A DNA stretch of 64,000 bases from Austwickia sp. TVS 96-490-7B. Lineage in GTDB: Bacteria > Actinomycetota > Actinomycetes > Actinomycetales > Dermatophilaceae. Position numbers and translations under genes: made by a program. Positions within the stretch are counted from its first letter, which is position 1, and every line of letters starts with the position of its first letter. The DNA lies in contig NZ_JAHPZL010000007.1 of assembly GCF_019331795.1 (NCBI RefSeq), positions 214,597-278,596 on the forward strand, read 5' to 3'. Positions 37,001-48,256 of the stretch are shown here, piece by piece. The notes beneath the pieces were generated by a model. That model was given only the letters and a program-made list of their open reading frames with translations. It was not told the origin of the DNA and ran no database searches.

Positions 37001-37898
37001 TACTCAGCTCACGATGCGGACCTTCCACACCGGTGGTGTTGCAGGTGACGACATTACTCAGGGTTTGCCTCGTGTCGTTGAGCTTTTTGAGGCGCGGACA
37101 CCGAAGGGTGTTGCCCCAATCGCAGAGGCGGCAGGCCGGATTCAGATTGAGGAGACGGATAAGGCACGTAGAGTTCTGTTGACCCCCGACGACGGCTCGG
37201 AGGAACATGCGTACCCGGTGAGCAAGCGCGCCCGTTTGTTGGTCGCCGATGGTGATCATGTCGATGTTGGGGCCAAACTGATTCAAGGTGCAGTCGACCC
37301 GAAGCAGGTTCTTCGAATCCAGGGTCCTCGAGCAGTCCAAATGCACCTGGTGGATGAGGTGCAGAACGTGTATCGGCAGCAAGGTGTGTCGATTCACGAC
37401 AAGCACATCGAGGTCATCGTGCGGCAGATGTTGCGTCGTGTCACGATCATTGAGGCAGGGGACGCAGAATTGCTTCCTGGTTCGATGGCTGAGCGCAGCG
37501 CGTTTGAGACGGAAAACCGTCGGGTCGTCTCTGAAGGCGGCCGCCCGGCCTCTGGTCGTCCTGAGCTGATGGGCATCACCAAGGCATCGTTGGCCACCGA
37601 TAGCTGGCTGTCTGCAGCATCGTTCCAGGAGACCACGCGAGTTCTGACGGACGCGGCGATCCACGCCAAGAGCGATCCGCTACTCGGGCTCAAAGAAAAT
37701 GTGATCCTCGGAAAGCTCATCCCTGCAGGTACGGGGCTTCCGCGGTACCGCAACGTCAAGGTTGAGCCGACTGAAGAAGCCAAGGCTGCGATGTACGCGA
37801 TGCCTGACTACCACCAGTTCGACTACTCAGTGTTTGGGCCGGGCACCGGGGAAGCAGTCCGATTGGATGATGCCTCGTTGGGTCTTGACCGTGACTGA
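34008..37898 (+). CDS. rpoC: RNA polymerase beta' subunit
   Basis: The 1296-residue protein starts [20 protein letters not shown] from GTG 34008, with GCGAGGAG upstream. It has the N-terminal zinc finger [20 protein letters not shown], the catalytic NADFDGDQM at residue 533 onward that binds Mg2+, the bridge/trigger region near [20 protein letters not shown], and the second zinc site with [15 protein letters not shown]. Length is normal for Actinobacteria. It is separated from rpoB by 198 bp and followed by a strong hairpin. Confidence 0.97.
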   Translation: MLDVNFFDELRIGLASADDIRAWSHGEVKKPETINYRTLKPEKDGLFCEKIFGPTRDWECYCGKYKRVRFKGIICERCGVEVTRSGVRRERMGHIELAAPVTHIWYFKGVPSRLGYLLDLAPKDLEKVIYFAAYMITSVDEEGRHRDLPSLEAQIDGEKRVIAAQRDSDIEARAKKLETDLAELEAEGAKGDVRRKVREGAEREMNNLRKRADAQIERLDQVWDRFKNLKVQDLEGDEVLYREMRDRYGMYFEGGMGAAALQKRLETFDLEAESELLREIIATGKGQRKTRALKRLRVVTAFQTTGNTPMSMVLDCVPVIPPDLRPMVQLDGGRFATSDLNDLYRRVINRNNRLKRLLDLGAPEIIVNNEKRMLQEAVDALFDNGRRGRPVTGPGNRPLKSLSDMLKGKQGRFRQNLLGKRVDYSGRSVIVVGPQLKLHQCGLPKQMALELFKPFVMKRLVDLDHAQNIKSAKRMVERARPAVWDVLEEVITEHPVLLNRAPTLHRLGIQAFEPQLVEGKAVQLHPLVCGAFNADFDGDQMAVHVPLSAEAQAEARILMLSSNNILKPADGRPVTMPSQDMIIGLFHLTSEAVEGKGSGRAFRSEAEARMAFDSSELEIGSLITIRLQDVVPPLGMELPEGVEVGPDGRVESLTFQTTLGRAIFNRTLPLDYPFVDAPVDKKRLGAIVNDLAERYSKVQVAASLDALKDAGFYWATRSGTTVSVSDVVTPPRKIEILGGYEAKADKVQVQYERGLITDDERRQELIEIWTQATNEVAKEMESNLPRTNPIFRMVSSGARGNWMQLRQIAGMRGLVSNPKGDIIPRPIKSNFREGLSVLEFFISTHGARKGLADTALRTADSGYLTRRLVDVSQDVIIREDDCGTDRGLVMPIAVRNADGTLSAHDDVETSVYARTLAEDVVDAEGTVLAEAGIDLGDVVIGELVAAGVESVKVRSVLTCDSHVGTCAKCYGRSLATGKLVDIGEAVGIIAAQSIGEPGTQLTMRTFHTGGVAGDDITQGLPRVVELFEARTPKGVAPIAEAAGRIQIEETDKARRVLLTPDDGSEEHAYPVSKRARLLVADGDHVDVGAKLIQGAVDPKQVLRIQGPRAVQMHLVDEVQNVYRQQGVSIHDKHIEVIVRQMLRRVTIIEAGDAELLPGSMAERSAFETENRRVVSEGGRPASGRPELMGITKASLATDSWLSAASFQETTRVLTDAAIHAKSDPLLGLKENVILGKLIPAGTGLPRYRNVKVEPTEEAKAAMYAMPDYHQFDYSVFGPGTGEAVRLDDASLGLDRD

Positions 37899-37988
37899 GT
37901 TCGCGACAACGTGGTGAGTCAGGACTTGTCTGGCGAGGCCTTGAGGATGTTTCTCCTGGCTGAGGGCTAAGTTCATGACGGTACTACC

Positions 37989-38029
37989 CACTGTGGGGGC
38001 TGACGCCAAAGGTGTCAGCCCCCACAGTG
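37989..38029 (+). terminator. Hairpin terminator after rpoC
   Basis: 19-bp arms (37989-38007 and 38011-38029), with one G-U pair, close a 3-nt AAA loop. No T tract follows. Confidence 0.8.
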
Positions 38030-38102
38030 ATGTGGGCCCCTCGTGTCACAGCCGCCATCTAGTAGCTCATGAGAGTGTGATAGTGGAGTCATCTGAAGGA
38101 AT

Positions 38103-38131
38103 TTGGCTGCTGGGAGGCCACCCGGTAGGCT
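38103..38131 (+). promoter_or_regulatory. Promoter of the str operon (rpsL)
   Basis: TTGGCT (38103-38108), a 17-bp spacer and TAGGCT (38126-38131) lie about 200 bp before rpsL. The rest of the 37899-38333 gap shows no gene. Confidence 0.65.
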
Positions 38132-38333
38132 ATTAGGGCATGTCCCGGGTCCACATGTCGGTTCGGGACGCCCTCCCGCCGGGCGGTCGGCCAGTCTTCA
38201 GTCCCCCCGTATCTCTAGGGGGTAGCTGGGGGACGGTGACAGTGCAGGTGAGAGCCTCTTCCTCATCCATGTAGTGAGAAAGAGCATCCAAGGAGGCCGA
38301 CATAGATCGGCCATGACCAGCCACGGAGATTTC

Positions 38334-38708
38334 GTGCCTACGATTAACCAACTCGTCCGTAAAGGGCGCCAGGACAAGGCCAGCAAGGCCAAGACTCCTG
38401 CCCTTAAAGGCAGCCCACAGCGTCGTGGAGTGTGCACGCGCGTGTACACCACCACCCCAAAGAAGCCCAACTCGGCACTCCGCAAGGTTGCTCGTGTGAA
38501 GCTCACGTCGGGCATTGAGGTGACCGCCTACATCCCCGGAGTGGGACACAACCTCCAGGAGCACTCGATCGTGCTCGTGCGTGGGGGTCGTGTGAAGGAC
38601 CTCCCCGGTGTCCGATACAAGATCATCCGTGGTTCCCTCGACACTCAGGGCGTGAAGAACCGCAAGCAGGCGCGTAGCCGCTATGGCGCGAAGATGGAGA
38701 AGAAGTAA
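38334..38708 (+). CDS. rpsL: 30S ribosomal protein S12
   Basis: The 124-residue protein from GTG 38334 (GGAG 5 nt upstream) begins [20 protein letters not shown]. It keeps Lys43 in [17 protein letters not shown] and Lys88 in [11 protein letters not shown], the residues changed in streptomycin-resistant mutants, so it looks wild type. An upstream in-frame ATG at 38274 is not family-like. It is the first gene of the str operon and decodes at the A site with 16S rRNA. Confidence 0.97.
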   Translation: MPTINQLVRKGRQDKASKAKTPALKGSPQRRGVCTRVYTTTPKKPNSALRKVARVKLTSGIEVTAYIPGVGHNLQEHSIVLVRGGRVKDLPGVRYKIIRGSLDTQGVKNRKQARSRYGAKMEKK

Positions 38709-39178
38709 TGCCGCGCAAAGGACCCGCGCCGAAGCGTCCCCTCGTCGTTGACCCAGTTTATGGGTCCCCGTTGGTCACCCAGCTGGTCAACAAGATCTTG
38801 CTTGATGGCAAGAAGTCGATTGCCGAGCGGATCGTTTACGGTGCACTCGAAGGGTGCCGTGAAAAGACTGGCACCGATCCGGTAGTCACGCTCAAGAGGG
38901 CTTTGGATAACGTCAAGCCGACCCTCGAGGTTCGTAGCCGTCGTGTCGGTGGTGCAACCTACCAGGTTCCGGTAGAAGTTCGTCAGGGCCGATCTACTAC
39001 GCTGGCGCTTCGCTGGCTGGTGGGCTACAGCCGTCAGCGTCGTGAGAAGACGATGACCGAACGCCTCATGAACGAAATTTTGGACGCGAGCAATGGTCTG
39101 GGTGCTGCTGTCAAGAAGCGTGAAGACACGCACAAGATGGCTGAATCCAACAAGGCCTTCGCGCACTACCGCTGGTAA
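38708..39178 (+). CDS. rpsG: 30S ribosomal protein S7
   Basis: The 156-residue protein starts [20 protein letters not shown] and contains [40 protein letters not shown] and the C-terminal [25 protein letters not shown] end. It nucleates 30S head assembly. Its ATG overlaps the rpsL TAA by one base. Confidence 0.97.
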   Translation: MPRKGPAPKRPLVVDPVYGSPLVTQLVNKILLDGKKSIAERIVYGALEGCREKTGTDPVVTLKRALDNVKPTLEVRSRRVGGATYQVPVEVRQGRSTTLALRWLVGYSRQRREKTMTERLMNEILDASNGLGAAVKKREDTHKMAESNKAFAHYRW

Positions 39179-39304
39179 TCATTCCGAGTCGCCCGCTGCA
39201 GCTTGCGACATGGCGTGCTACAGCGGGCGAGCTCGCAAGCCGATACCCAATTCGGGTGTCAGAGCGCGACTACGACGACCACACGAGATGAGACGAGAAA
39301 ACTA

Positions 39305-41407
39305 GTGGCTCTGGATGTCCTCACGGACCTGAGCAAGGTCCGCAACATCGGCATCATGGCGCACATCGATGCTGGGAAGACGACCGTCACCGAGCGCATC
39401 CTGTTCTATACCGGTATCAACTACAAGATCGGCGAGACCCACGATGGTGCCTCGACGATGGACTGGATGGAGCAGGAAGCGGAGCGTGGTATCACCATCA
39501 CCTCTGCCGCAACCACGTGCTTCTGGAAAGACCACCAGGTCAACATCATCGACACGCCTGGCCACGTCGACTTCACTGTAGAGGTGGAGCGTTCGCTCCG
39601 CGTCCTCGACGGAGCTGTCGCAGTCTTCGACGGTAAAGAGGGCGTCGAGCCTCAGTCGGAAACCGTGTGGCGTCAGGCTGACAAGTACAACGTTCCGCGT
39701 ATTTGTTTCGTCAATAAGATGGACAAATTGGGGGCGGATTTCTTTTTCACTGTCAAGACGATTGTAGATCGCCTTGGTGCAACGCCCTTGGTGATGCAGT
39801 TGCCAATCGGAGCGGAGAACACCTTTGCTGGCGTCATCGACTTGCTGTCGATGAAAGCTTTCGTTTGGCAGGGTGAAGTCCAAAAAGGCGAAGACTACGC
39901 GGTTCAGGACATCCCTGCGGATATGCGGGAGCAAGCCGAACAGTATCGCCACGAGCTTGTTGAGAAGGTCGCTGAAAGCGACGACGCTTTGATGGAGAAA
40001 TACCTTGAAGGTGAGGAGCTCACCACCGAGGAAATCAAGGCCGCAGTTCGCAAGATGACGATTGCCTCAGAGGTATACCCCGTCTTCTGCGGTAGCGCTT
40101 TCAAGAACAAGGGTGTTCAGCCCATGCTGGACGCGGTTGTCGACTACCTTCCTGCGCCATTGGATGTGCCTGCCATTATCGGGCACGACCCCCGTGATGA
40201 GGAAAAGGAAGTTATCCGTCACAGCGACGCCAATGAGCCCTTCGCGGCCTTGGCGTTCAAGGTGGTCAGCCATCCCTTCTTTGGGCGTCTGACGTATGTC
40301 CGTGTTTACTCAGGTCACATTGCTGCCGGACAGCCGGTCTACAACTCCACGAAGCAGAAGAAAGAGCGCATTGGAAAGCTCTTCCAGATGCACGCTAACA
40401 AGGAAAACCCGGTCGACTCGGTGTCCGCAGGCCACATCTACGCGATGATTGGTTTGAAGGACACCACCACCGGTGACACCTTGTGTGACACGCAAGATCA
40501 TGTGGTGCTGGAGTCAATGACCTTCCCGGACCCGGTTATCAATGTTGCCATTGAGCCAAAAACCAAGGGTGACCAGGAGAAGCTTTCAACGGCTATTCAG
40601 AAGCTCGCGGAAGAAGACCCCACATTCCAGGTGGAGCTTGACCAGGAAACTGGGCAGACCATTATCAAGGGAATGGGCGAGCTTCACCTCGACATTCTTG
40701 TTGACCGCATGCGGCGCGAGTTCAAGGTCGAGGCCAACGTAGGTAAACCTCAGGTTGCGTACCGTGAGACCATCCGCCGCAAGGTGGAAAAAGCTGAATA
40801 TACGCACAAGAAGCAAACTGGTGGTTCTGGCCAGTACGCCAAGGTTCAAGTCACGATCGAACCTCTGGACACTGCAGAGGGTGAAATGTATGAGTTCACC
40901 AATGCTGTGACCGGTGGCCGCATCCCACGTGAGTACATTCCCAGCGTCGATCACGGCATTAAGGACGCCATGCAGGTCGGTGTCCTGGCGGGGTACCCCC
41001 TCGTCGGCATCAAGGCGACCCTCCTCGACGGCGCTTACCATGAGGTCGACTCCTCCGAGATGGCCTTCAAGATCGCTGGTTCCATGGTGCTCAAAGAAGC
41101 AGTGCGCAAGGCAGACCCGGTTCTGCTGGAGCCTATGATGGCTGTCGAGGTGCGTACGCATGAGGACTACATGGGAGATGTGATCGGCGACTTGAACAGT
41201 CGTCGCGGACACATTCAGTCCATGGAGGACATCAGCGGTGCCAAGTCCGTCAGGGCGCTCGTGCCGTTGTCGGAGATGTTTGGCTATGTCGGTGACCTGC
41301 GGTCGAAGACTCAGGGGCGGGCTAGCTACACGATGCAGTTCGACTCGTATGCCGAAGTTCCCAGGAACGTGGCAGACGAGATCGTCAAGAAGATGCGAGG
41401 CGAGTGA
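39305..41407 (+). CDS. fusA: Elongation factor G
   Basis: The 700-residue GTPase starts at GTG 39305 ([20 protein letters not shown]). It has the P-loop [19 protein letters not shown], the switch region [32 protein letters not shown], the NKMDK base motif, and domains III-V ending [18 protein letters not shown]. It drives translocation and, with RRF, ribosome recycling. The frame is open upstream to 39203, but that part is not EF-G-like. A small hairpin (41409-41426) lies just after the gene. Confidence 0.97.
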   Translation: MALDVLTDLSKVRNIGIMAHIDAGKTTVTERILFYTGINYKIGETHDGASTMDWMEQEAERGITITSAATTCFWKDHQVNIIDTPGHVDFTVEVERSLRVLDGAVAVFDGKEGVEPQSETVWRQADKYNVPRICFVNKMDKLGADFFFTVKTIVDRLGATPLVMQLPIGAENTFAGVIDLLSMKAFVWQGEVQKGEDYAVQDIPADMREQAEQYRHELVEKVAESDDALMEKYLEGEELTTEEIKAAVRKMTIASEVYPVFCGSAFKNKGVQPMLDAVVDYLPAPLDVPAIIGHDPRDEEKEVIRHSDANEPFAALAFKVVSHPFFGRLTYVRVYSGHIAAGQPVYNSTKQKKERIGKLFQMHANKENPVDSVSAGHIYAMIGLKDTTTGDTLCDTQDHVVLESMTFPDPVINVAIEPKTKGDQEKLSTAIQKLAEEDPTFQVELDQETGQTIIKGMGELHLDILVDRMRREFKVEANVGKPQVAYRETIRRKVEKAEYTHKKQTGGSGQYAKVQVTIEPLDTAEGEMYEFTNAVTGGRIPREYIPSVDHGIKDAMQVGVLAGYPLVGIKATLLDGAYHEVDSSEMAFKIAGSMVLKEAVRKADPVLLEPMMAVEVRTHEDYMGDVIGDLNSRRGHIQSMEDISGAKSVRALVPLSEMFGYVGDLRSKTQGRASYTMQFDSYAEVPRNVADEIVKKMRGE

Positions 41408-41531
41408 GGCGGGTAGACTCACCCGCTGACGATCTTCACATCGAAAACCAGTACCACCCCTCAAGTAAAGACGTCGCCACGTCCACCCTGGCGTACGGCG
41501 TTAGAACACCAAGTCCAACAGGAGGACCCCA

Positions 41532-42725
41532 GTGGCGAAGGCGAAGTTCGAGCGGACCAAGCCGCACGTCAACATCGGCACCATTGGTCACATCGACCAC
41601 GGTAAGACGACGCTGACGGCGGCCATTACCAAGGTTCTGCACGACCAGTACCCGGACCTGAACCCCTTCACGCCGTTCGATCAGATCGACAAGGCACCTG
41701 AAGAGCGTCAGCGTGGTATCACGATCTCCATCGCGCACGTGGAGTACCAGACTGAGACGCGGCACTACGCCCACGTCGACTGCCCTGGTCACGCGGACTA
41801 CGTGAAAAACATGATCACCGGCGCGGCGCAGATGGACGGCGCGATTCTCGTGGTCGCAGCTACCGATGGCCCGATGCCGCAGACGAAGGAGCACGTCCTT
41901 CTGGCTCGCCAGGTTGGTGTGCCCTACATCGTTGTTGCTCTGAACAAGACCGACATGGTCGACGACGAGGAAATCCTCGAGCTCGTCGAGATGGAGGTTC
42001 GTGAGCTGCTGTCGAGCTACGAGTTCCCCGGTGATGATCTTCCGGTCGTGAAGGTTTCGGCGCTCAAGGCTCTTGAGGGCGACCCGGAGTGGGCCAAGAC
42101 CGTTCTCGAACTCATGTCTACGGTTGACACCTACATCCCCGAGCCGCAGCGTGAGACGGACAAGCCGTTCATGATGCCGATCGAGGATGTTTTCACCATC
42201 ACGGGGCGTGGCACGGTTGTCACCGGCCGTATCGAGCGTGGAATCCTCAAGGTCAACGAAGAGGTCGAGATCGTGGGTATCCGCGAGAAGACCCAGAAGA
42301 CCACGGTCACCGGCATCGAGATGTTCCGCAAGCTCCTCGACGAGGGACGTGCGGGAGAGAACGTGGGTCTGCTTCTCCGCGGTATCAAGCGCGAAGAGGT
42401 CGAGCGCGGTCAGGTCGTCTGTAAGCCGGCGTCCATCACGCCGCACACTGAGTTTGACGCCAGTGTGTACATCCTGTCCAAGGACGAGGGTGGCCGTCAC
42501 ACCCCGTTCTACGACAACTACCGTCCGCAGTTCTACTTCCGTACCACCGACGTGACCGGTGTGGTGCACCTTCCTGAGGGCACCGAAATGGTCATGCCCG
42601 GCGACAACACTGAGATGAAGGTTGACCTCATCCAGCCCATCGCTATGGAAGAGGGCCTTAAGTTCAACATCCGTGAAGGTGGCCGCACGGTCGGCGCTGG
42701 TCGCGTCACTAAGATCATCAAGTGA
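41532..42725 (+). CDS. tuf: Elongation factor Tu
   Basis: The 397-residue protein begins [20 protein letters not shown] from GTG 41532, with CAGGAGGACC upstream. It contains [18 protein letters not shown], the switch region [45 protein letters not shown], and the C-terminal [20 protein letters not shown]. It delivers aminoacyl-tRNA to the ribosome. It is the last gene of the str operon; a long hairpin follows. Confidence 0.98.
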   Translation: MAKAKFERTKPHVNIGTIGHIDHGKTTLTAAITKVLHDQYPDLNPFTPFDQIDKAPEERQRGITISIAHVEYQTETRHYAHVDCPGHADYVKNMITGAAQMDGAILVVAATDGPMPQTKEHVLLARQVGVPYIVVALNKTDMVDDEEILELVEMEVRELLSSYEFPGDDLPVVKVSALKALEGDPEWAKTVLELMSTVDTYIPEPQRETDKPFMMPIEDVFTITGRGTVVTGRIERGILKVNEEVEIVGIREKTQKTTVTGIEMFRKLLDEGRAGENVGLLLRGIKREEVERGQVVCKPASITPHTEFDASVYILSKDEGGRHTPFYDNYRPQFYFRTTDVTGVVHLPEGTEMVMPGDNTEMKVDLIQPIAMEEGLKFNIREGGRTVGAGRVTKIIK

Positions 42726-42749
42726 TCTGAGCGGCACCGCTTGAGCGCA

Positions 42750-42803
42750 AGCGAGAGGGCCTGAGTGCATTGCACTCAGGCCCTCTCGCTGTTCGAGTTT
42801 TTA
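42750..42803 (+). terminator. Terminator after tuf
   Basis: 18-bp perfect arms (42750-42767 and 42773-42790) close a 5-nt loop, followed after 8 nt by a TTTTT run near 42799. It also separates tuf from the convergent glycosyltransferase gene. Confidence 0.82.
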
Positions 42804-44690
42804 GGAACGGAAAATGTGCTGGTATCGGTTCATTCTCCGGCCTTCGGGGGTGCTGAACGTTGACTCGATAGACCAGCCAGCCCGTTGGTAAAACCGATTA
42901 ACATGATCGTTCCCGTTGGCGTCTGTAGTCAGAAATGCTGAATCACATTGGCTAGAAGCGGCGCTCATCCATCGCGTAATCAGCTGTTGGCCAACTCCGC
43001 TGATGCGAATTGATGGATCAACGCAGATTGACGCTAGGAGTGCGCCATTCACCTGGCCGCCTGCCTCGCCTCGGTAGAAGAACCCACGAAGAAGCCTGGG
43101 AATCGCTCGAGGGTTCTTCAGGCTTGCTTGGGCGCTAGCTAGGGCAAAGGGGATGACCCTTTTTTTCACCAAACGGCTATAAAATCCATGCGGCTCGCTT
43201 GTTCCCACGCAAATCCCAGCAAGCGCGCCACTCGGATGAGTTGCTACGACTGATATTGACGACTCGTCATTAATGAATGCTCGGTAAAACTCAGTGAGGA
43301 ACTGCTCCCCTAGCTGTGATAAGAAAAAATTTGGAAAAGCTGCAATATGCAATTTAGCGGCAGCTCGCGGGTCACTTTGCCGCAGCGATCTGTAGTGTAG
43401 CTGGTGCGGTGAGCTTAACAATTCGGCATCTGCTTGTGTCAGAGAAGCGGGATGATTCGACGAGCTCGCAGCGTTCTGTAGAAGTTTTTCAACATTTTCT
43501 ACAGCTACTTTTTGTGAGAAATTCCGCAAGTAATACTTTCGGCCGTTCTCACCTTTGCGCTTGATGGCTAACCTTCCTGCCGACATGGCTGTCATTAATG
43601 TATTAGAGATACCTTCCGGGCTATTTTCATTGCATACCCAGCCGGCGTCGGCGTCACGAAGAATTTCAGCGGCATCTCCTTTTCCATTAAGTATCACGGC
43701 GCGACTAGATGCAAATGTGGATTGTGTTTTACTAGGGAGGGTAATCTGTGCGTGGGGATGGTCGTTTAGGCTGATATAACATAGGTCGGCAGTGGAGATC
43801 AGAGAGGTCATTTCCTGCTGCGGAACTCTCCCGATAAATCTGATATTCTGGCTCGCTATTTCAGAGGAAAGGGATCGCAATGATTGTTCTTCGGTTCCAG
43901 ATCCTGCAATGATGGCAACGAAGCTTCCGTCTCGAGGGAGCATGGCGCATGCCTGAATCAGGGGACGGAGATTTTGGGCGACACCTAGTGCGCCAGCATA
44001 GAGAAGCACGGTGGCCTCTTCGGAGATCCCCAGTTGGGCACGCATGTTATCAGTAGTGGGGTAAAAAATATTTTCATCAGCCCACATGGGGACATAGTGG
44101 AGTTTATGTTCTGCTACCCCGCGTTCTTGCAACACTTTTCCTACTCCAGGCGAGATGTAAGCTACGCTATCGGCAGCGCCATACATGGCTTTACACCAAT
44201 AGTTAAGGCCGCGAAGAACCTGGCTGCTAGCAGGTGATGTGGCTCGTCCGCTTGCCATCACTGTGTCAGGCCATAAGTCAAGAACATGTACTACGCTCGG
44301 CACGGATCGGAGATATTTAGCCGCCCACTGCGCCGGTCCAACAGTGATGGGGGAGTAGTTGACCCACAGCGCATCCACGTCCGAAAAAATATGAGGAGCT
44401 GCAATGAGGGCTGAAGTTCCAAAGGTAGAGTAATTCGCGATTCGGTGAACTGCACTGGCATCGTGGCTTGGGTATAGAGGTACGCGGTGTACAGTCACCC
44501 CACCCATTTTTTCTGTGATAGCTCGAGTGGCTTTATATCCCTCATGGACTTCACCAGTAGGGTAGTTGGGGATTCCGGTAAGGACTCGGACATCGTGACC
44601 TCGTTCGGCGAGTCCTCTCGCCAGAACTCCTGGTAGCGCCGCGGGTCCTGGCTCGGGGTCGTACCACTGCGTCAGTAATCCAATTTTCAT
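42801..44690 (-). CDS. Glycosyltransferase family 4 fused to a GNAT acetyltransferase
   Basis: The 629-residue protein has two parts. Residues 1-405 resemble WbuB-type GT4 enzymes: MKIGLLTQWYDPEPGPAALP, LTGIPNYPTG, VVHVLDLWPDTVMASG, LLYAGALGVAQNLRPLIQAC and LPSKTQSTFASSRAVILNG. Residues 430-629 form a GNAT domain with ASICVDPSIRISGVGQQLIT (acetyl-CoA loop) and DANGNDHVNRFYQRAGW. It may make or modify an amino-sugar cell-surface glycan. GGAGG precedes ATG 44690. The gene is clearly AT-richer than its neighbours and lies reversed between tuf and rpsJ, which suggests acquisition by transfer. Sugar and acceptor are unknown. Confidence 0.88.
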   Translation of the reverse strand: MKIGLLTQWYDPEPGPAALPGVLARGLAERGHDVRVLTGIPNYPTGEVHEGYKATRAITEKMGGVTVHRVPLYPSHDASAVHRIANYSTFGTSALIAAPHIFSDVDALWVNYSPITVGPAQWAAKYLRSVPSVVHVLDLWPDTVMASGRATSPASSQVLRGLNYWCKAMYGAADSVAYISPGVGKVLQERGVAEHKLHYVPMWADENIFYPTTDNMRAQLGISEEATVLLYAGALGVAQNLRPLIQACAMLPRDGSFVAIIAGSGTEEQSLRSLSSEIASQNIRFIGRVPQQEMTSLISTADLCYISLNDHPHAQITLPSKTQSTFASSRAVILNGKGDAAEILRDADAGWVCNENSPEGISNTLMTAMSAGRLAIKRKGENGRKYYLRNFSQKVAVENVEKLLQNAASSSNHPASLTQADAELLSSPHQLHYRSLRQSDPRAAAKLHIAAFPNFFLSQLGEQFLTEFYRAFINDESSISVVATHPSGALAGICVGTSEPHGFYSRLVKKRVIPFALASAQASLKNPRAIPRLLRGFFYRGEAGGQVNGALLASICVDPSIRISGVGQQLITRWMSAASSQCDSAFLTTDANGNDHVNRFYQRAGWSIESTFSTPEGRRMNRYQHIFRS

Positions 44691-45156
44691 GAACAGCCTC
44701 CGTGGCTTCCGCTCCCACCCTGATAGGGGAGACCCAGGAAAGCGTAGTCAGGCTGGTCCTCTGCTGACGCGGACCTGCGGCGACCGCAGCTACCGGCACG
44801 TCTGGGGTGGTGAGATGCCCTCGAGGCAATCCACTGACTTCAGGATTTGGATCTGTAGGTGGTGTTCTGGCACTATGGACCGGTTGCTTGACATGCGATG
44901 CGGGCTTACCGTGCCCCGTCGCAGTCCCTTGCTGAGAGGTTACTAGCAGCCGAGTCCGGCCCATGCGGTTGATGCTCGGTAGGGAGTGTCGGGCTTCGGA
45001 GGCACTCGCTAATACCGAGCAACACAGAAGTCAACAGGTGAATCAGATTGTCGGCATCTGTGTAGCTGTAAAAGCGACACGCCCGACCCCGGGGGTCGGA
45101 CGTAAGCCCCGATTATCCGAAAGAAGTGGAACGACGAGAGAGAGTCAGACGAAGCG
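44691..45156. other. 466-bp divergent region between the glycosyltransferase gene and rpsJ
   Basis: It must hold the S10-operon promoter. A consensus TTGACA is at 44888-44893, but no good -10 box follows at 16-18 bp, so I make no promoter call. No gene or repeat is seen. Confidence 0.35.
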
Positions 45157-45465
45157 ATGGCGGGACAGAAGATCCGCATCCGGCTGAAGTCGTACGACCA
45201 CGAGGTCATCGACAGCTCGGCGCGCAAGATTGTCGACACGGTCACCCGCGCCGGCGCCACTGTGGTGGGCCCCGTGCCGCTCCCGACGGAGAAAAACGTC
45301 TTCGTCGTCATCCGGTCGCCCCACAAGTACAAGGACAGCCGTGAGCACTTTGAGATGCGCACACACAAGCGTCTGATCGACATTGTCGACCCGACGCCGA
45401 AGGCTGTCGATTCGCTGATGCGGCTCGACCTGCCGGCTGATGTGAACATCGAGATCAAGCTCTGA
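45157..45465 (+). CDS. rpsJ: 30S ribosomal protein S10
   Basis: The 102-residue protein has [60 protein letters not shown] and a C-terminus of [12 protein letters not shown]. It is a 30S head protein and also a partner of NusB/NusG in transcription. It is the first gene of the S10 operon; the ribosome binding site is weak (GAGAGAGTCAGACGAAGCG). Confidence 0.97.
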   Translation: MAGQKIRIRLKSYDHEVIDSSARKIVDTVTRAGATVVGPVPLPTEKNVFVVIRSPHKYKDSREHFEMRTHKRLIDIVDPTPKAVDSLMRLDLPADVNIEIKL

Positions 45466-45476
45466 AGGACGCACCC

Positions 45477-46133
45477 ATGACTAACGCTGCTGAGCGCACC
45501 GTTACCGGCGTGCTGGGCGAGAAGCTCGGAATGACCCAGGTGTGGGACGCCGACAATCGCCTTGTCCCGGTAACCGTCATCAAGGCCGGTCCGTGCGTCG
45601 TGACCCAGGTTCGCAGCCTGGAGAGCGACGGCTACGCTGCCGTCCAGTTGGGATTCGGCGCTATTGACCCTCGTAAGGTCAACAAGCCTGAGACCGGACA
45701 TTTTGAGAAGGCTGGTGTAACGCCTCGCCGTTACCTAGTCGAAATTCGGACTGCAGACGCAACCGAATACACCCCAGGACAGGAACTTACCGTCGAAGCC
45801 TTTGAGGCTGGTGCGAAGGTTGATGTCTCGGGAACTACAAAGGGTAAGGGTTTTGCCGGTGTCATGAAGCGTCACGGCTTCTCCGGCGTAAGCGCCTCTC
45901 ACGGTGCCCACCGCAACCACCGCAAGCCGGGATCGATCGGAGCTTGCGCGACTCCAGCCCGAGTGTTCAAGGGCGTTCGGATGGCTGGTCGCATGGGTGG
46001 AGTTCGCCAGACGACGCAGAACCTGACGATTCACGCCGTGGACGTGGAGAAGGGCCTGCTGCTGATCAAGGGGGCTGTGCCTGGTCCTCGTGGTGGCGTG
46101 GTTCTGGTCCGCACGGCTGCCAAGGGAGCCTGA
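45477..46133 (+). CDS. rplC: 50S ribosomal protein L3
   Basis: The 218-residue protein has [39 protein letters not shown] and the [20 protein letters not shown] loop that reaches toward the peptidyl transferase centre, with [19 protein letters not shown] after it. GAAGGAC precedes ATG 45477. It is an early 23S rRNA assembly protein. Confidence 0.97.
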   Translation: MTNAAERTVTGVLGEKLGMTQVWDADNRLVPVTVIKAGPCVVTQVRSLESDGYAAVQLGFGAIDPRKVNKPETGHFEKAGVTPRRYLVEIRTADATEYTPGQELTVEAFEAGAKVDVSGTTKGKGFAGVMKRHGFSGVSASHGAHRNHRKPGSIGACATPARVFKGVRMAGRMGGVRQTTQNLTIHAVDVEKGLLLIKGAVPGPRGGVVLVRTAAKGA

Positions 46134-46137
46134 CGCG

Positions 46138-46803
46138 ATGACGACCATTGACATTCTTACTGCTGTCGGAGAGAAGAGCGGTTCCATCGAACTGCCAGCT
46201 GACATCTTCGATGCTCAGACCAACGTCCCCTTGATTCACCAGGTCGTCGTAGCCCAGCTGGCTGCTGCACGGCAGGGAACACACGCCACCAAAACACGCG
46301 GTGAAGTCCGTGGTGGTGGCAGGAAGCCTTACCGGCAGAAGGGAACTGGTCGTGCCCGCCAAGGGTCGACTCGTGCTCCCCAGTTTGCTGGTGGTGGTAC
46401 CGTGCACGGCCCTCAGCCGCGTGAGTACAGCCAACGCACTCCCAAGAAGATGAAGGCGGCAGCTCTTCGAGGCGCACTCTCTGATCGGGCTCGCCACGGC
46501 CGGATTCACTGTGTGACTGATTTTGTCGGTGGTGAAACCCCCTCGACAAAGTCAGCGGTGCAGTTGCTCACCAAGGTGAGCGACCGTCGCAACCTGCTAG
46601 TGGTGCTGGGCAGGGAGGAAGAGAACGCTTGGTTGAGCGTTCGGAACATCGCTGCGGTGCACGCGCTGATGGCTGACCAGCTCAACACGTATGACGTGCT
46701 TTGCGCTGACGACATCGTCTTCTCCGAAGCGGCACTCCGTTCCTTTATCGCTGACCGCGCCAAGGCCGGAGCGAAGGGCACTGACGAGGAGGCTTCCAAG
46801 TGA
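46138..46803 (+). CDS. rplD: 50S ribosomal protein L4
   Basis: The 221-residue protein from ATG 46138 has the exit-tunnel loop [20 protein letters not shown] and [20 protein letters not shown], then [16 protein letters not shown]4 lines the exit tunnel and may repress the S10 operon. The start is 4 bp after the rplC stop; an earlier in-frame ATG lies within rplC and is not family-like. Confidence 0.96.
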   Translation: MTTIDILTAVGEKSGSIELPADIFDAQTNVPLIHQVVVAQLAAARQGTHATKTRGEVRGGGRKPYRQKGTGRARQGSTRAPQFAGGGTVHGPQPREYSQRTPKKMKAAALRGALSDRARHGRIHCVTDFVGGETPSTKSAVQLLTKVSDRRNLLVVLGREEENAWLSVRNIAAVHALMADQLNTYDVLCADDIVFSEAALRSFIADRAKAGAKGTDEEASK

Positions 46804-47102
46804 GCAACTTGAACAAGGACCCGCGAGACATCCTGTTGAAGCCGGTCGTCTCAGAAAAGTCTTACAGCCTGATGGATGAGGGTAAGTACACCTTCGTGGT
46901 GGACCCTCGGGCGAACAAGACCGAGATCAAGATCGCAGTTGAGTCGATTTTCAAAGTGAAGGTTGCTTCGGTCAACACTCTGAATCGTCAGGGGAAAGCC
47001 CGTCGTACCAGGTTTGGAATCGGTCGTCGTAAGGACACCAAGCGCGCGATCGTCACCCTCAAGGAAGGCTCGATCGACATCTTCGGCACGGCGAGCGCCT
47101 GA
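46800..47102 (+). CDS. rplW: 50S ribosomal protein L23
   Basis: The 100-residue protein has [40 protein letters not shown] and [20 protein letters not shown]. It forms the docking site for trigger factor and SRP at the tunnel exit. The GTG start overlaps the rplD stop (GTGA). Confidence 0.97.
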   Translation: MSNLNKDPRDILLKPVVSEKSYSLMDEGKYTFVVDPRANKTEIKIAVESIFKVKVASVNTLNRQGKARRTRFGIGRRKDTKRAIVTLKEGSIDIFGTASA

Positions 47103-47122
47103 ACGAGGACTGAGGACTAGAC

Positions 47123-47959
47123 ATGGGTATCCGAAAGTACAAGCCGACGACTCCGGGTCGTCGCGGTGCAAGCGTGGCGGACTTCGTCGAGATCACGCGT
47201 TCCACACCGGAAAAGTCTCTGGTGCGTCCGCTGGCTAAGACCGGTGGCCGTAACAACCAAGGCCGTATCACCACCCGGCACATCGGTGGTGGACATAAGC
47301 GGGCCTACCGTGTGATCGACTTCCGTCGTCACGACAAGGATGGCGTGCCGGCAAAGGTCGCTCACATTGAATACGACCCGAACCGCACCGCCCGAATCGC
47401 ACTGCTCCACTATGTGGATGGGGAAAAGCGCTACATTTTGGCGCCGAACCGACTTCAGCAGGGTGACCGTATCGAGAATGGTCCCGGTGCTGATATCAAG
47501 CCTGGAAATAACCTTCCGCTGCGCAACATTCCGGTGGGTACCGTAATCCACGCTATTGAGCTCCGCCCCGGTGGTGGCGCGAAAATTGCTCGAAGCGCGG
47601 GAGCCCGAGTTCAACTCGTGGCTAAGGATGGTCCTTACGCACAGTTGCGTATGCCTTCCGGTGAAATTCGAAATGTGGATGTGCGCTGCCGCGCGACGAT
47701 CGGTGAGGTCGGTAACGCAGAGCAGAGCAACATCAACTGGGGCAAGGCTGGCCGCATGCGCTGGAAGGGCAAGCGCCCAACGGTCCGAGGCGTAGTCATG
47801 AACCCGGTTGACCACCCCCATGGTGGTGGTGAGGGACGTACTTCTGGTGGACGCAACCCGGTGAGCCCTTGGGGGCAGCCAGAAGGGCGTACCCGCCACC
47901 CCAAGAAGGAGAGCGACAAGCTCATCGTCCGTCGTCGCCGCACCGGCAAGAAGCGCTGA
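47123..47959 (+). CDS. rplB: 50S ribosomal protein L2
   Basis: The 278-residue protein has [57 protein letters not shown] and the highly conserved [20 protein letters not shown] with the key histidine. It is essential for subunit joining and peptidyl transfer. It sits in the S10 operon between rplW and rpsS. Confidence 0.98.
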   Translation: MGIRKYKPTTPGRRGASVADFVEITRSTPEKSLVRPLAKTGGRNNQGRITTRHIGGGHKRAYRVIDFRRHDKDGVPAKVAHIEYDPNRTARIALLHYVDGEKRYILAPNRLQQGDRIENGPGADIKPGNNLPLRNIPVGTVIHAIELRPGGGAKIARSAGARVQLVAKDGPYAQLRMPSGEIRNVDVRCRATIGEVGNAEQSNINWGKAGRMRWKGKRPTVRGVVMNPVDHPHGGGEGRTSGGRNPVSPWGQPEGRTRHPKKESDKLIVRRRRTGKKR

Positions 47960-47974
47960 TAGGAGCCTGGAGAC

Positions 47975-48256
47975 ATGCCGCGTAGCTTGAAGAAAGGCCC
48001 TTTCATCGACGATCACCTTCAGAAGAAGGTTGACGCCGCGAACGAGGCCAACAGCAAGAACGTCATCAAGACCTGGTCACGGCGATCCGTGATTGCTCCT
48101 GATTTTCTGGGGCACACCTTCGCAGTGCACGACGGCCGGAAGCACGTGCCGGTTTTCGTGACCGAGTCCATGGTCGGCCACAAACTCGGTGAGTTTGCTC
48201 CGACTCGGACCTTCAAGGGCCACGTGAAGGACGACAAGAAGGGGCGTCGTCGCTGA
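47975..48256 (+). CDS. rpsS: 30S ribosomal protein S19
   Basis: The 93-residue protein has [40 protein letters not shown] and [18 protein letters not shown]. It is a 30S head protein near the intersubunit bridge with L5. TAGGAG lies upstream of the ATG; its stop overlaps the rplV ATG by one base. Confidence 0.97.
   Translation: MPRSLKKGPFIDDHLQKKVDAANEANSKNVIKTWSRRSVIAPDFLGHTFAVHDGRKHVPVFVTESMVGHKLGEFAPTRTFKGHVKDDKKGRRR

Noticed and set aside
41436..42770. 444-codon open frame on the minus strand
   Set aside because: It is an antisense shadow of tuf, produced by strong codon bias.
44888..44893. TTGACA as -35 of the S10 operon promoter
   Set aside because: No TAnnnT box occurs 16-18 bp downstream, so a promoter cannot be supported from this hexamer alone.
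47117..48016. 299-codon open frame on the minus strand
   Set aside because: It is an antisense shadow of rplB and the rpsS start.
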